Source: an uncultured Tateyamaria sp.
Lineage (GTDB): Bacteria > Pseudomonadota > Alphaproteobacteria > Rhodobacterales > Rhodobacteraceae
Direction: 5' to 3'
Length of the DNA: 64,000 nt
NCBI RefSeq assembly: GCF_947487805.1
Contig: NZ_CANKXW010000011.1
Location: forward strand, 1 to 64,000
Positions within the stretch are counted from its first letter, which is position 1; each line of letters starts with the position of its first letter. A model generated the notes under the pieces. The model was given only the letters and a program-made list of their open reading frames with translations, did no database searches and was not told the origin of the DNA. Shown here piece after piece: positions 7,825-16,116 of this stretch. A program made the position numbers and the translations under genes.

Positions 7825-8625
7825 CATATGTGCGGCAATGTCGGTCAGGGTTTGGCGTGCAGGGGCCAGGGCCTTTGGCCACAGGGTCCACATGTGAAAC
7901 AGATCGTCGTGCCAGATCGCGGTGATGTCGGCCCCTTGGTCACGCGCTGCATCTTCCAGCAGCTGCGCGTCGCCCGCCAGCACTTCGGCCCGCGAGGCGG
8001 TCAGATAGGTTGGCGGCAGGCGGCCGAGATCGCCGCACAGGGGCGACACATGTGGGTCACTTGCGGCCCTGTCGCCAAACGCGGCCTTGGCAAGATCCCG
8101 GTCGGTCTCGTCGTCGTTCATGAGATCCCGCGCACTGTTGGCCTTGCGCGTCGTGCTGCGCCCGGTCCGGTCCGTGTTGGGCGAGATCAGCGCCAGCGAT
8201 GCAGGCGCGGCCTGGGTCTGCGTGGCCAGAACAAGCGCCAGATGCCCGCCCGCGCTGTCGCCGATCAGCGGGGTGGTCAGGCCCACATCTTGCAGGACCG
8301 CGACCGCATCGTACAACGGCGCGGGCCAGGCATGTTCTGGCGCGCGGCGGTAGTCGGGCACGATGATGCAGGCATCCGCCCGTTCGGCAAGAAACGCGGC
8401 ACAATTGGCGTGGCTGGTGCTGTCGCCAAACATATAACCGCCGCCATGCAACCACAGGGCCACGGGACCGTCGCCAAAGGCGGTGCAAGCCACGCCGCCC
8501 AATTCCAGCGCGACGCCCGCCGGGCCGGGGCCAGCGAGCGTGCGAAAGGCCGCCCGACGCGCGGCTGGCGTGCCCGTGATCGGTGTGGCCCTGATATGCG
8601 CCTCGACTTGCGCGCGGGTCCGCAT
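7804..8625 (-). CDS. Alpha/beta hydrolase (HSL-type esterase)
   Basis: A 273-residue hydrolase of the hormone-sensitive-lipase group. LWLHGGGYMFGD provides the HGGG oxyanion motif, GDSAGGHLAL the nucleophile Ser, and DDLFHMW near the C-terminus the catalytic His. Members hydrolyse short-chain carboxylic esters; the natural substrate is not deducible. Its ATG overlaps the stop of the upstream SDR gene by one base (TGATG on the minus strand), so the two are coupled and may act in one pathway. Confidence 0.82.
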   Translation of the reverse strand: MRTRAQVEAHIRATPITGTPAARRAAFRTLAGPGPAGVALELGGVACTAFGDGPVALWLHGGGYMFGDSTSHANCAAFLAERADACIIVPDYRRAPEHAWPAPLYDAVAVLQDVGLTTPLIGDSAGGHLALVLATQTQAAPASLALISPNTDRTGRSTTRKANSARDLMNDDETDRDLAKAAFGDRAASDPHVSPLCGDLGRLPPTYLTASRAEVLAGDAQLLEDAARDQGADITAIWHDDLFHMWTLWPKALAPARQTLTDIAAHMKTHRPC

Positions 8626-9407
8626 CAGATGTTGATCGATCCGACCGCGCCGCCGTCAACACGCCAATTGGCCCCGGTGACAAAGGACGCGTGTTCGGAA
8701 CACAGCATGGCGATGACGGGCGCCACTTCCTCGACCTTGCCGCGACGGCCCAGCACGAGATAGGGCCGTTCTTCCTCGAGGAAGCTTTCGATTGCCTCGT
8801 CAAAGGAACAGTCGCGCTCTTTGGCCCGCTCTTCCATCATGCCATCGGTCATCGGGCTTTCGATAAAGGCCGGGGCGATGGCGTTCACCATCATGCCGCT
8901 GCCCGAATGCTGCATGGCGACAGATTTGGCAAAGCTGAGCAGGGCGGATTTCGACGCGTTGTAGACGGTTTCGTCCGGATAGGGTTGGGCCACATTTTCC
9001 GACGCCACAAAGACGACGCGCCCCCATTTGCGGTTGATCATTGCGGGGCACAGGTGGCGGGCCATGCGCACGCCGGACAGGAAGTCGATGTTGAGCGCAT
9101 GATCCCAGTCGTCTTCGGACATGTCCAGCGGGTCGCCCTTGGCCCCGGTCACCCCGGCGGCGTGCACCCAGATGTCAAAGCCTGTGCCGACTGCATCAAA
9201 CAGCGCTTTGACGCCGCTTTGCGTCGACAGGTCGGCGACCTCGTATTTGACACCCAGCGTTTCGGCGGCCTCCTTCAGTGCGTCCTCGTCCACGTCGGTC
9301 AGGGTGATGTCCACGCCCTCGTCGCGCAACAGCTTGGCAGTCTCCATGCCAAAGCCGCCGGAGCCACCGGTGATGAGTGCGGATTTACCGCTGATCTTGA
9401 GATCCAT
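8625..9407 (-). CDS. SDR family oxidoreductase
   Basis: A 260-residue classical SDR: ITGGSGGFG cofactor loop, an acidic TDVD after strand beta-2 that suggests NAD(H) preference, HAAGVTG, VFVASENVA with the catalytic Ser, and YNASK with Tyr and Lys. The segment FDEAIESFLEEERPY is the flexible substrate lid, and the end VTGANWRVDGGAVGSI is family-typical. It resembles 3-hydroxybutyrate dehydrogenase-like SDRs, but the substrate is not certain. It is the middle gene of a minus-strand trio with the flavoprotein upstream (27-base gap) and the esterase downstream. Confidence 0.82.
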   Translation of the reverse strand: MDLKISGKSALITGGSGGFGMETAKLLRDEGVDITLTDVDEDALKEAAETLGVKYEVADLSTQSGVKALFDAVGTGFDIWVHAAGVTGAKGDPLDMSEDDWDHALNIDFLSGVRMARHLCPAMINRKWGRVVFVASENVAQPYPDETVYNASKSALLSFAKSVAMQHSGSGMMVNAIAPAFIESPMTDGMMEERAKERDCSFDEAIESFLEEERPYLVLGRRGKVEEVAPVIAMLCSEHASFVTGANWRVDGGAVGSINI

Positions 9408-9434
9408 GTCATTGTCCTTTCAGTAATGTGCGCG

Positions 9435-10745
9435 TCAGGTGCCGGTGAATTCCTCGGCAAAGGAGGGATGTACCGGGATGACGCGATCGAGGTCGTGGGC
9501 CTGCGCGCCCGCCTTGCGCAGGGAAGCAAGCAGCGCGATGAGGTCTTCGGCGTGGTCGGCGACGATTTCGGCCCCGGTGAGGGTGCCGGAGCGGTCGAAC
9601 CCGACGCGGTAGAGCTGCGGTTCGGGGCCGCTGGCGTCCGTCAGAATATTGTTTGAAAGCGGGCGGAACGTGCCCGCACGCGGGGTGTTCCCGGTATCGC
9701 CGACAAAGGCGGCGGGAGGATAGACAAAGGTGGTCGTGGCCACATCATCCAGATCCAGCAGTGCTCCGCCTTGTCCATGCAGGATATGGGCCAGTTGCGT
9801 GCCATCCGCCGTGGCAACGGGCGTCAGCGGCATTCGGTCGGCCACATCGCCCAAGGCATGGACACCGGGCACATTCGTCGCAAGGCGTGCGTCCACCTTG
9901 ATCGCGCCGTTGTCCGCCAAGGCCAGCCGGTCCGAAAGCGGCCCCAGATTGTCGGTATTGGGTGTGCGACCCACCGCAGCGCAAACGGCCTCCGCCACGC
10001 CTTTCGTGCCGTTGGTCAGGGTATATCCCAGCTGGTCGCCTTGCGCGTTTGCGGCGGACAGACCCGCATTGAGCGTGATCGCGATACCGCTATGGCGCAG
10101 CCCGGTCTGGACATGATCGGCGAGGGTCGCGGGAAAGGTATCGAGCACCCTGTCGCCGTCATGGATCAGCATGACATCCACGCCCAGTGCGCGGAATATT
10201 GCGGCAAACTCGCAACCGATATACCCGCCGCCCACAATCGCGATGGATGCGGGCAGGGTTGTCCAGGACAGGACATCGCGGCTGTCGACCAGATGCTCCG
10301 CCCCATCGATGTCCAGCGTAGCGGGACGTGCCCCGGTTGCGATGATCACCTGCGCGGCGGTGTACTCGGACCCAGCCACCGACACTGTGGTGCCATCGAC
10401 CTGTGCGGTGCCGCGCAGCAGGGTGACGCCATCGTCTGCAAGACTGTCTTCGAACCCGTCGCGCAGGCCGGCGATGTGGTCGTCCCTGCGGCGCGCCAGT
10501 GTCTCGAAGGACAGGTGGGGCGCATCCGCAACCCGAACACTGTGGGCGGCTGCAATGGATCGGTTGAGATCACCTGCGGACCACAGGATTTTTTTTGGCA
10601 CACAGCCGCGATTGACACAGGTGCCGCCCAGATCTTCCTTTTCAATCAGCAGGATACGCGCCCCGAGCGCTGCTGCTTGCCGGGCAAAGGCAAGTCCACC
10701 GGACCCGCCGCCGATAACGATGCTGTCGAAATGAGTGTCGGACAT
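9435..10745 (-). CDS. Glutathione-reductase-like pyridine nucleotide-disulfide oxidoreductase
   Basis: A 436-residue flavoprotein disulfide reductase. FAD motif IVIGGGSGG, redox pair Cys43/Cys48 in GGTCVNRGCVPKK, second dinucleotide motif GGGYIGCEFA, and the C-terminal dimer-partner motif HPSFAEEF with His426 and Glu431 are present. PKK after the second Cys fits glutathione reductase better than lipoamide dehydrogenase. However, the region after the second nucleotide motif reads LIHDGDRVL, without the two arginines that bind NADPH in canonical glutathione reductase, so cofactor and substrate are open. It heads a minus-strand operon with an SDR and an esterase, with an EcfG-like promoter 31 bases upstream. 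Confidence 0.78.
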   Translation of the reverse strand: MSDTHFDSIVIGGGSGGLAFARQAAALGARILLIEKEDLGGTCVNRGCVPKKILWSAGDLNRSIAAAHSVRVADAPHLSFETLARRRDDHIAGLRDGFEDSLADDGVTLLRGTAQVDGTTVSVAGSEYTAAQVIIATGARPATLDIDGAEHLVDSRDVLSWTTLPASIAIVGGGYIGCEFAAIFRALGVDVMLIHDGDRVLDTFPATLADHVQTGLRHSGIAITLNAGLSAANAQGDQLGYTLTNGTKGVAEAVCAAVGRTPNTDNLGPLSDRLALADNGAIKVDARLATNVPGVHALGDVADRMPLTPVATADGTQLAHILHGQGGALLDLDDVATTTFVYPPAAFVGDTGNTPRAGTFRPLSNNILTDASGPEPQLYRVGFDRSGTLTGAEIVADHAEDLIALLASLRKAGAQAHDLDRVIPVHPSFAEEFTGT

Positions 10746-10776
10746 GGCGGCTGGCCCCTTGCTGCGTCACAGGGCA

Positions 10777-10801
10777 AACCCGCGACATCAGGTTATGTTC
10801 C
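10777..10801 (-). promoter_or_regulatory. EcfG-like promoter (GGAAC-N16-GGTT)
   Basis: On the minus strand GGAAC (10801-10797) and GGTT (10780-10777) are separated by 16 bases. It ends 31 bases before the flavoprotein start. The spacing and -10 each differ slightly from the best sites in this region. Confidence 0.5.
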
Positions 10802-10866
10802 GCACTGCTGAAGCAACAAAAGTTAATGCAACAGATGCCAGTTCGGGATTGTGGTCGGCGATGCGA

Positions 10867-10881
10867 GAACATAATGTGAAC
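10867..10881 (+). promoter_or_regulatory. LexA (SOS) box GAAC-N7-GAAC
   Basis: GAAC at 10867-10870 and GAAC at 10878-10881 with exactly 7 bases between match the direct-repeat LexA operator known from Rhodobacter and other alphaproteobacteria (GTTCN7GTTC on the other strand). It ends 2 bases before the ATG of the radical-SAM DNA-repair gene, so bound LexA would block its expression. Confidence 0.75.
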
Positions 10882-10883
10882 AT

Positions 10884-12119
10884 ATGGGTATTCGCACCGT
10901 TCAGGAAAAGCTCGCCATTCTCAGTGATGCGGCAAAATATGACGCCTCTTGCGCGTCCTCGGCCACGACCAAGCGGAACGCTCTGGGCGGCAAGGGGCTG
11001 GGGTCAACCGAAAGCGGCGGCATCTGCCATGCCTATGCGCCTGACGGGCGGTGCATCAGCCTGCTCAAGATCCTGATGACGAATTTCTGCATATACGATT
11101 GCAGCTATTGCGTGAACCGGGTGTCGTCGAACGTGGACCGCGCGCGTTTCTCGGTCGACGAAGTCGTTTCGCTGACCATCGAGTTCTATCGCCGAAACTA
11201 TATCGAGGGGCTGTTTCTGTCCTCGGGCATCATCCGCTCGCCCGATGACACCATGCTGGACATGGTGCGGATCGTGCGCAAGCTGCGCCACGAGGAACGG
11301 TTTCAGGGATACATCCATCTCAAGACGATCCCCGATGCAGCGCCCGAATTGATCGAAGAGGCGGGGCGGCTGGCGGACCGTCTGTCGATTAATGTCGAAC
11401 TGCCGACGGACCGTGCCGTGGCCACCTATGCGCCCGAGAAGAAGCCCGGCCAGATCCGCGAAGTCATGGGCCGGATCCGCGCGCGCAAGCAGGCCGGGCA
11501 GGACCGGTCGCACACCGGAAAACGGCCGCCGAAATTCGCGCCCGCCGGGCAGTCGACGCAGATGATCATCGGGGCGGACGGGTCCAACGATGCCACCGTG
11601 CTGGGACAATCCACCCGGCTCTATTCCAGCTACAGGCTCAAGCGCGTCTATTACTCGGCCTTTTCGCCCATTCCGGATGCGTCGTCGAAACTGCCCCTGA
11701 TCCGGCCCCCGTTACAGCGCGAACACCGGCTGTACCAGGCCGACTGGCTGTTGCGGTTCTACGGGTTCGAGCTGGACGAGATCACGGGCGTAACACCGGA
11801 TGGGAACCTCGATCTCGACATAGACCCGAAACTGGCCTGGGCATTGGAACATCGCGGGCTGTTTCCGCTGGATGTGAACCGCGCCAGCAAGGAGTTGCTG
11901 CTGCGCGTGCCGGGCTTTGGGGTCAAGACGGTGCAACGTATCCTCAGCACGCGGGGCAACCGGACGCTGCGCTACGAGGACCTGACGCGTATGGGCGCGT
12001 CGTTGAAGAAGGCACGGGCGTTCATCACTGCGGTGGGCTGGACACCCGGCGCCCTGACTGACAGCGCGGGCCTGCGCGCCCGCTTTGCGCCGCCGCCGGA
12101 ACAGTTGAGCCTGTTGTGA
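10884..12119 (+). CDS. Radical-SAM protein linked to UdgX (putative DNA modification/repair)
   Basis: A 411-residue radical-SAM protein. CIYDCSYC (Cys69, Cys73, Cys76) is the CxxxCxxC ligand set for the 4Fe-4S cluster that cleaves S-adenosylmethionine. The C-terminal part has a helix-hairpin-helix DNA-binding segment, VNRASKELLLRVPGFGVKTV. This architecture belongs to the family that is nearly always encoded beside a UdgX-type uracil-DNA-binding protein, as here; the exact reaction is not known. Its stop overlaps the start of the next gene. The ATG has no clear Shine-Dalgarno and lies against a LexA box, so the transcript may be nearly leaderless. Confidence 0.88.
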   Translation: MGIRTVQEKLAILSDAAKYDASCASSATTKRNALGGKGLGSTESGGICHAYAPDGRCISLLKILMTNFCIYDCSYCVNRVSSNVDRARFSVDEVVSLTIEFYRRNYIEGLFLSSGIIRSPDDTMLDMVRIVRKLRHEERFQGYIHLKTIPDAAPELIEEAGRLADRLSINVELPTDRAVATYAPEKKPGQIREVMGRIRARKQAGQDRSHTGKRPPKFAPAGQSTQMIIGADGSNDATVLGQSTRLYSSYRLKRVYYSAFSPIPDASSKLPLIRPPLQREHRLYQADWLLRFYGFELDEITGVTPDGNLDLDIDPKLAWALEHRGLFPLDVNRASKELLLRVPGFGVKTVQRILSTRGNRTLRYEDLTRMGASLKKARAFITAVGWTPGALTDSAGLRARFAPPPEQLSLL

Positions 12120-13534
12120 GACACGCGGCGCAGATGCCGCGGATCGGAACGGCACAGGCCTGGCGCGACGCTGCGCGCGGGCTGCTGGCACAAGGGGTGC
12201 CGCCGCAGGATGTGGACTGGACCGTCGAAGGCGCGCCGCAAGGTTTATTTGGCGGAGCACCCGTTGCAACGCAGGCGGTGCCCGTCAACGTCCCGCGCAG
12301 TTTTCTGGCCCTTGCGCAGTCCGTCGTTTGGCATAGCGACCCGCAACGGTTTGCCCATCTCTATGCCGTCTTGTGGCGCCTGCGCGACGCCCCACGGCTC
12401 ATGCAGGACCGTGCCGACCCGGAGGTGGCGCGGCTGCGGCGTATGGAAAAGGCGGTGCACCGGTGCCAGCACAAGATGAAGGCCTTTGTCCGCTTTCGCG
12501 AAGTACCGGCGCTGAACCCGGCCCGGCGCAATTTCATGGCGTGGTTCGAGCCCACGCATCATACGATCGAACCCACCGCTGAATTCTTTCGCAAACGCTA
12601 TGCCGATATGGATTGGTCCATCGTGTCGCCGGACATCACGGCGCGCTGTATGGACGGTCAGGTCACGTTCCTGCGAGATGTGCCGCGCCCGGATCTGCCC
12701 GAGGATGCGCACGAAGACCTGTGGATGACCTACTATAGCAACATCTTCAACCCGGCGCGTCTGAAGGTGAATGCGATGACGTCGGAAATGCCCCGGAAAT
12801 ACTGGAAGAACCTGCCCGAGGCGGCGGTCATCCCGGACCTGATCGCGCAGGCAGAGGCGCGCGCGAACGCGATGGCGCAGGCCACGCCAACCTTGCCTCC
12901 CGTGCGGGTCGAAGCCGCACAGCGCCAGCAACAGGCCTTTGCCTCGCGCTGGGCGTCAACCGGGGCCATGCTCGAACAGGATCTGCGCGGCTGCGCCCGC
13001 TGCGCCATCGGGTGTGCTGCGACGCAGGTGGTGCCGGGCGAGGGGCCGGTGGACAGCCCGGTGATGATCGTGGGCGAACAGCCGGGCGATCAGGAGGATC
13101 TGGAGGGGCGGCCTTTTGTCGGCCCGGCGGGGCAGGTGTTCGACAGGGCGGCGACCGAGGCGGGGCTGGACCGCGCCGCCTGCTACATCACCAACGCCGT
13201 CAAACACTTCAAATACAGGACAGAGCGGAAGCGGCGCATTCACGAGCGGCCCGACCGCAGCGAGATCGAGGCCTGCCGCTGGTGGCTGAACGCAGAGATT
13301 GAACGGTCGCGGCCCGCGCTGATCGTGGCGATGGGGGCGGTCGCAGCGCAGGCGTTGACCGGGTCGGGCAAGGACCTGCTGCGGCGCTGCGGCACGATCG
13401 AGGAAACGCGCGGCACGCCGGTTCTGATCACTGTGCATCCGTCCTTTGTACTGCGCTGCGGGGACGTGGCCGCGCAGCAGGACGCGCGGCGCATGCTGAC
13501 GCGGGATCTGCGGCGGGCGGCCCGGTATCTATGA
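12116..13534 (+). CDS. udgX: UdgX-family uracil-DNA binding protein fused to DUF4130 domain
   Basis: A 472-residue two-domain protein. Residues about 1-275 form the DUF4130-type domain found linked to radical-SAM proteins (FMAWFEPTHHTIEPTAEFF, YYSNIFNPARL). Residues about 285-472 are a UdgX domain: VGEQPGDQEDLEGRPFVGPAG is the family motif 1, KRRIHERP carries His376 corresponding to the His that makes a covalent bond with uracil-containing DNA in mycobacterial UdgX, and VHPSFVLR is the last motif. Known UdgX proteins remove uracil and stay crosslinked to the abasic site. The GTG at 12116 overlaps the upstream stop; an ATG at 12134 is an alternative. Both genes should be SOS-controlled. Confidence 0.9.
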   Translation: MRHAAQMPRIGTAQAWRDAARGLLAQGVPPQDVDWTVEGAPQGLFGGAPVATQAVPVNVPRSFLALAQSVVWHSDPQRFAHLYAVLWRLRDAPRLMQDRADPEVARLRRMEKAVHRCQHKMKAFVRFREVPALNPARRNFMAWFEPTHHTIEPTAEFFRKRYADMDWSIVSPDITARCMDGQVTFLRDVPRPDLPEDAHEDLWMTYYSNIFNPARLKVNAMTSEMPRKYWKNLPEAAVIPDLIAQAEARANAMAQATPTLPPVRVEAAQRQQQAFASRWASTGAMLEQDLRGCARCAIGCAATQVVPGEGPVDSPVMIVGEQPGDQEDLEGRPFVGPAGQVFDRAATEAGLDRAACYITNAVKHFKYRTERKRRIHERPDRSEIEACRWWLNAEIERSRPALIVAMGAVAAQALTGSGKDLLRRCGTIEETRGTPVLITVHPSFVLRCGDVAAQQDARRMLTRDLRRAARYL

Positions 13535-13561
13535 CCGATGGCCACCGCCGGGGCGTGCACG

Positions 13562-13587
13562 AAAAAGGGGGCGCCGCAAGCGCCCCC
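13562..13587 (-). terminator. Intrinsic terminator of the PRC-barrel gene
   Basis: GGGGGCGC (13567-13574) pairs with GCGCCCCC (13580-13587) around a 5-base loop; on the minus strand the stem is followed by TTTTT. There is no T-run on the plus strand, so it serves the minus-strand gene. Confidence 0.8.
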
Positions 13588-13612
13588 TCTGCATCGCTGT
13601 TGATGCACTGGG

Positions 13613-14698
13613 TCAGTCGAGGCCGACCGCTTCGGCCAGACGCATGTTCTCGCCCATGATCTCGACCTCGGCTTCGTTGAATTCCGGCATGTTCTCCAGA
13701 CGCTCCTCGGTATAGCCGGGCACGATCACTTCGTTGCGCGCCATGACCAGTTGGGTCAGCGGGATGGCGACTTCGTTTTCGCCCATGCCAAGGAAACCGC
13801 CGACGCCGATGATTGCGACCAGCTTGTCACCGCGCTTGCCGATAAAGTCGATCTCGCCCACGTCCTCACCGGACTCCGTGGCCACGCTGCGCCCGATCAG
13901 CTCGTCGCGGTCCATGTTGAAGATGGGCAGGTCTGCAACCGTTTCCTGATAGCGTGCGCGGTCCGCGTCCGGCATGTTGCCTTTTTCGTCCATGTTGAAG
14001 TCCTCAAGCACAACGCGCGCCTGCCGCTGGTCGATCTCGATTTGCGCTGCCTCCGCCGCGGTCACATTGACCTGTGCATCGGTCTCGGCTTCCAGAACTT
14101 CGACATTGGCCGTCTGCGACTGTTCGACATTTACAACCGGGTCCGCTTGCTCGAGGGTGACGTTGGCCTCTTGGGTTCTTTCCATGTTGATCACCGGCTC
14201 GGCATTCTCGACGGTCACGCGCGGCTCTGCTTCTTCGATGGTGATGCGGGGTTCGGGGCGGACGAAACGCACGACCGGTTCGGGCTGTTCGAGATCAATG
14301 ACCGGCTCGCCTGTGGCCACGTCCACTTCGGGCTGCGGCACCTGAATGGTGACGATCGGCTCGGGGATGCGGACGGTGACTTGCGGTTGCGCCTGTTCGA
14401 TGGTGATGATCGGTGCCTGCTGTTGCACGGTCACGGTCGGTTCCGGCACGGACACGGTGATCTCGGGCTGGGGTTGTTCCACGGTGACGACAGGCGCGGC
14501 TTGCGTCACGTTCACTTCGGGTTCGGGGATAGTGACGTCGACGGTCGCGTCCTGCTGTTCGACCACAACCTGTCCGCCCAACACGTCCGCCTGAATGTCA
14601 TTGGCCGTACCGGCCTGCTGTGCTGTTGCGGCACCGGCGACCAGAAGGGACGCGACCGACACGCCGGAAAGGAGGGAGTAGGGGTTCGATTTCATCAT
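13613..14698 (-). CDS. Exported PRC-barrel protein with long 9-residue beta-repeat
   Basis: A 361-residue protein with a signal peptide (residues 1 to about 26, ending AGAATAQ), a repeat region from about residue 60 to 205, and a C-terminal PRC-barrel domain starting near DELIGRSVATESGEDVGEIDFIG. The repeat unit is Pro-x-Val-Thr-Val plus four residues, as in PVVTVEQPQ and PQVTVRIPE. It is rich in Pro, Glu, Gln and beta-branched residues. The start with TGAGGAT 8 bases upstream is the ATG at 14698; the frame is open further but lacks a signal peptide there. PRC barrels bind partner proteins or RNA; the role of this exported form is unknown. Confidence 0.75.
   Translation of the reverse strand: MMKSNPYSLLSGVSVASLLVAGAATAQQAGTANDIQADVLGGQVVVEQQDATVDVTIPEPEVNVTQAAPVVTVEQPQPEITVSVPEPTVTVQQQAPIITIEQAQPQVTVRIPEPIVTIQVPQPEVDVATGEPVIDLEQPEPVVRFVRPEPRITIEEAEPRVTVENAEPVINMERTQEANVTLEQADPVVNVEQSQTANVEVLEAETDAQVNVTAAEAAQIEIDQRQARVVLEDFNMDEKGNMPDADRARYQETVADLPIFNMDRDELIGRSVATESGEDVGEIDFIGKRGDKLVAIIGVGGFLGMGENEVAIPLTQLVMARNEVIVPGYTEERLENMPEFNEAEVEIMGENMRLAEAVGLD
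14084..14521 (-). repeat. 27-base / 9-residue tandem repeat in PRC-barrel gene
   Basis: About fifteen successive units encode Pro-x-(Val/Ile)-(Thr/Asp/Asn)-(Val/Ile/Leu)-x-x-x-x. Units are strictly 9 residues for the first twelve or so, then drift to 10. Repetition is clear at protein level and degenerate in DNA. A beta-solenoid or extended beta structure is likely. Confidence 0.8.
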
Positions 14699-14888
14699 GT
14701 TCTTGATCCTCATTGAAGTTGGGGGTGCCAGCGTCGCAGGCCGCGATGTTTGGCGTTCCATGTTCAATCAAGCCTTTGAAAGCATTGAAGTTCCGGGCGG
14801 TTTGCTTAACAAAAATCAAGTGGAACAAACCAAGGGCAAAGGGGTTTGTCCCGATGGGTCACAGGCACCCGCCGCCACTGCCGGTCAC

Positions 14889-14925
14889 AAAAAGGGCGGC
14901 ACCACCCCGCTGGGGGCAGGCCGCC
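14889..14925 (-). terminator. Intrinsic terminator of yihY-like gene
   Basis: GGCGGC (14895-14900) pairs with GCCGCC (14920-14925), with a smaller CCCC/GGGG hairpin inside the loop; on the minus strand it is followed by CTTTTT. It lies 35 bases beyond the yihY-like stop. Confidence 0.65.
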
Positions 14926-14959
14926 TTTGCATTGGTGTGTTTTTTGTCAGGGCGGGCGC

Positions 14960-15904
14960 TCAGACGCGGGCGGCACCCAGTTCATCCGCCTTTTCAGCGT
15001 CGCGGTGACCCATGGGCAAATCGCGCCCCTGGGTGGTGTCCCGGCGCGTCTGCGCCTCCATCTCTGCATTCAGTTCGGCACCGATCAGGATGACAAAGAC
15101 CGACATCCACAGCCAGGTCAGCAGGATGACGACACCTGCCAGCGCGCCAAAGCTTTCGTTGTAGCTGCCGAACGAGCTGACATAGAAGGCAAAGCCCGCG
15201 GACGCGATCAACCACAGGGCGCATCCGACAATGCCGCCTGCCGACACCCACGACCATTCAGCGCCGTCGCGGCTTGGCCCATATCGGTACAGCACCGCCA
15301 GACCGCCAATGGTGAAGGCCGCAAGCACGACAAAGGACACGCCCACGATCAGTGGTTCGGCCAAGGCACCGAGGGGCAGGAACGACACAACCGCAGGGAT
15401 CACGGCCACCACCGCCATCGCAAGCAGAAGTCCGACCATGATCAGCAAGGTCAGCCCGAAGGTGACGAGCTTGAGCTTGATGAAACCCCGTTCCTCCGTT
15501 TCGTCATAGGCCACGTTGAGCCCGTCAATGAGGCTGCCCACCCCCTTGGACGCGGAATAGAGCGCGAGCAGGACGGAAATCAGGGCCGTCACCCCAAGCC
15601 CGCCCTCGGAGGATCCGGTCACGGCGGTGGCCTGGCCCACAATGATGTCGATGATGTCCTCGGGCACCAGGCCCGCAAGCGCGCCGATTTGATCCGTCAC
15701 ATCCGATGGGTCGAGAAACAGGCCCGACAGCGCCATCAGCGCCGCGATGGCGGGAAACAAGGCGAGGAATCCGTAGAATGCGACACCGGCGGCAATCAGG
15801 CTGACCCGGTCTTCGGCGACCTCGTCCTTGACGCGCCACAGGATATCTTTCCATCCCTTGGCCGGGATTTGCGTGGGAACGTCTGCGTTGCGGCCTCTGG
15901 ACAT
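14960..15904 (-). CDS. YihY/BrkB-family inner-membrane protein
   Basis: A 314-residue polytopic membrane protein. SLIAAGVAFYGFLALFPAIAAL, LISVLLALYSASKGVGSLI and the late LTWLWMSVFVILIGAELNAEME are hallmarks of the YihY/BrkB (UPF0761) family, with about six membrane helices. The function of the family is not settled. The C-terminal tail is charged and cytoplasmic. GGAGG lies 7 bases before the ATG. An exact EcfG-type promoter precedes it, divergent from galU. Confidence 0.85.
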   Translation of the reverse strand: MSRGRNADVPTQIPAKGWKDILWRVKDEVAEDRVSLIAAGVAFYGFLALFPAIAALMALSGLFLDPSDVTDQIGALAGLVPEDIIDIIVGQATAVTGSSEGGLGVTALISVLLALYSASKGVGSLIDGLNVAYDETEERGFIKLKLVTFGLTLLIMVGLLLAMAVVAVIPAVVSFLPLGALAEPLIVGVSFVVLAAFTIGGLAVLYRYGPSRDGAEWSWVSAGGIVGCALWLIASAGFAFYVSSFGSYNESFGALAGVVILLTWLWMSVFVILIGAELNAEMEAQTRRDTTQGRDLPMGHRDAEKADELGAARV

Positions 15905-15938
15905 CTGGCGCCTCCGGTTTTTGCCATCCTAAAAATGC

Positions 15939-15964
15939 AACGTTCGGCGGTGCGGCATGGTTCC
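15939..15964 (-). promoter_or_regulatory. EcfG-type promoter for yihY-like gene (GGAAC-N17-CGTT)
   Basis: On the minus strand GGAAC (15964-15960) and CGTT (15942-15939) are 17 bases apart, an exact match ending 34 bases before the start codon. Confidence 0.75.
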
Positions 15965-16029
15965 GTTGGCCCACGCCATTCTGCGTTGCAGACGACTGGC
16001 ACCTTTGCCGCACTGCGGCAACTTGTGCC

Positions 16030-16055
16030 GGAACCAAATCGTGTGACAGCCGGTT
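16030..16055 (+). promoter_or_regulatory. EcfG-type promoter for galU (GGAAC-N17-GGTT)
   Basis: GGAAC at 16030-16034 and GGTT at 16052-16055 with a 17-base spacer, 61 bases before galU. It is back-to-back with the yihY-side promoter in the 212-base divergent gap, which holds nothing else I can name. Confidence 0.6.
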
Positions 16056-16116
16056 CCCTTTGCGACAGGCGCGTGCCCACCCCGCCTGGTATTCCTAGAG
16101 CAGAAAGGATCACCTG

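Noticed and set aside
14084-14521. Possible CRISPR-like repeat array
   Set aside because: Repeats are coding, degenerate and contiguous with no unique spacers.
13751-14716. 321-residue ORF opposite the PRC-barrel gene
   Set aside because: It mirrors the repeat region in an antisense frame and has a composition (His, Gly, Asp, Arg rich) caused by the repeat, not a protein domain.
14769-14794. EcfG-type promoter for the PRC-barrel gene
   Set aside because: GGAAC is present on the minus strand but the -10 would be GCTT with N16, too far from consensus to list with the others.
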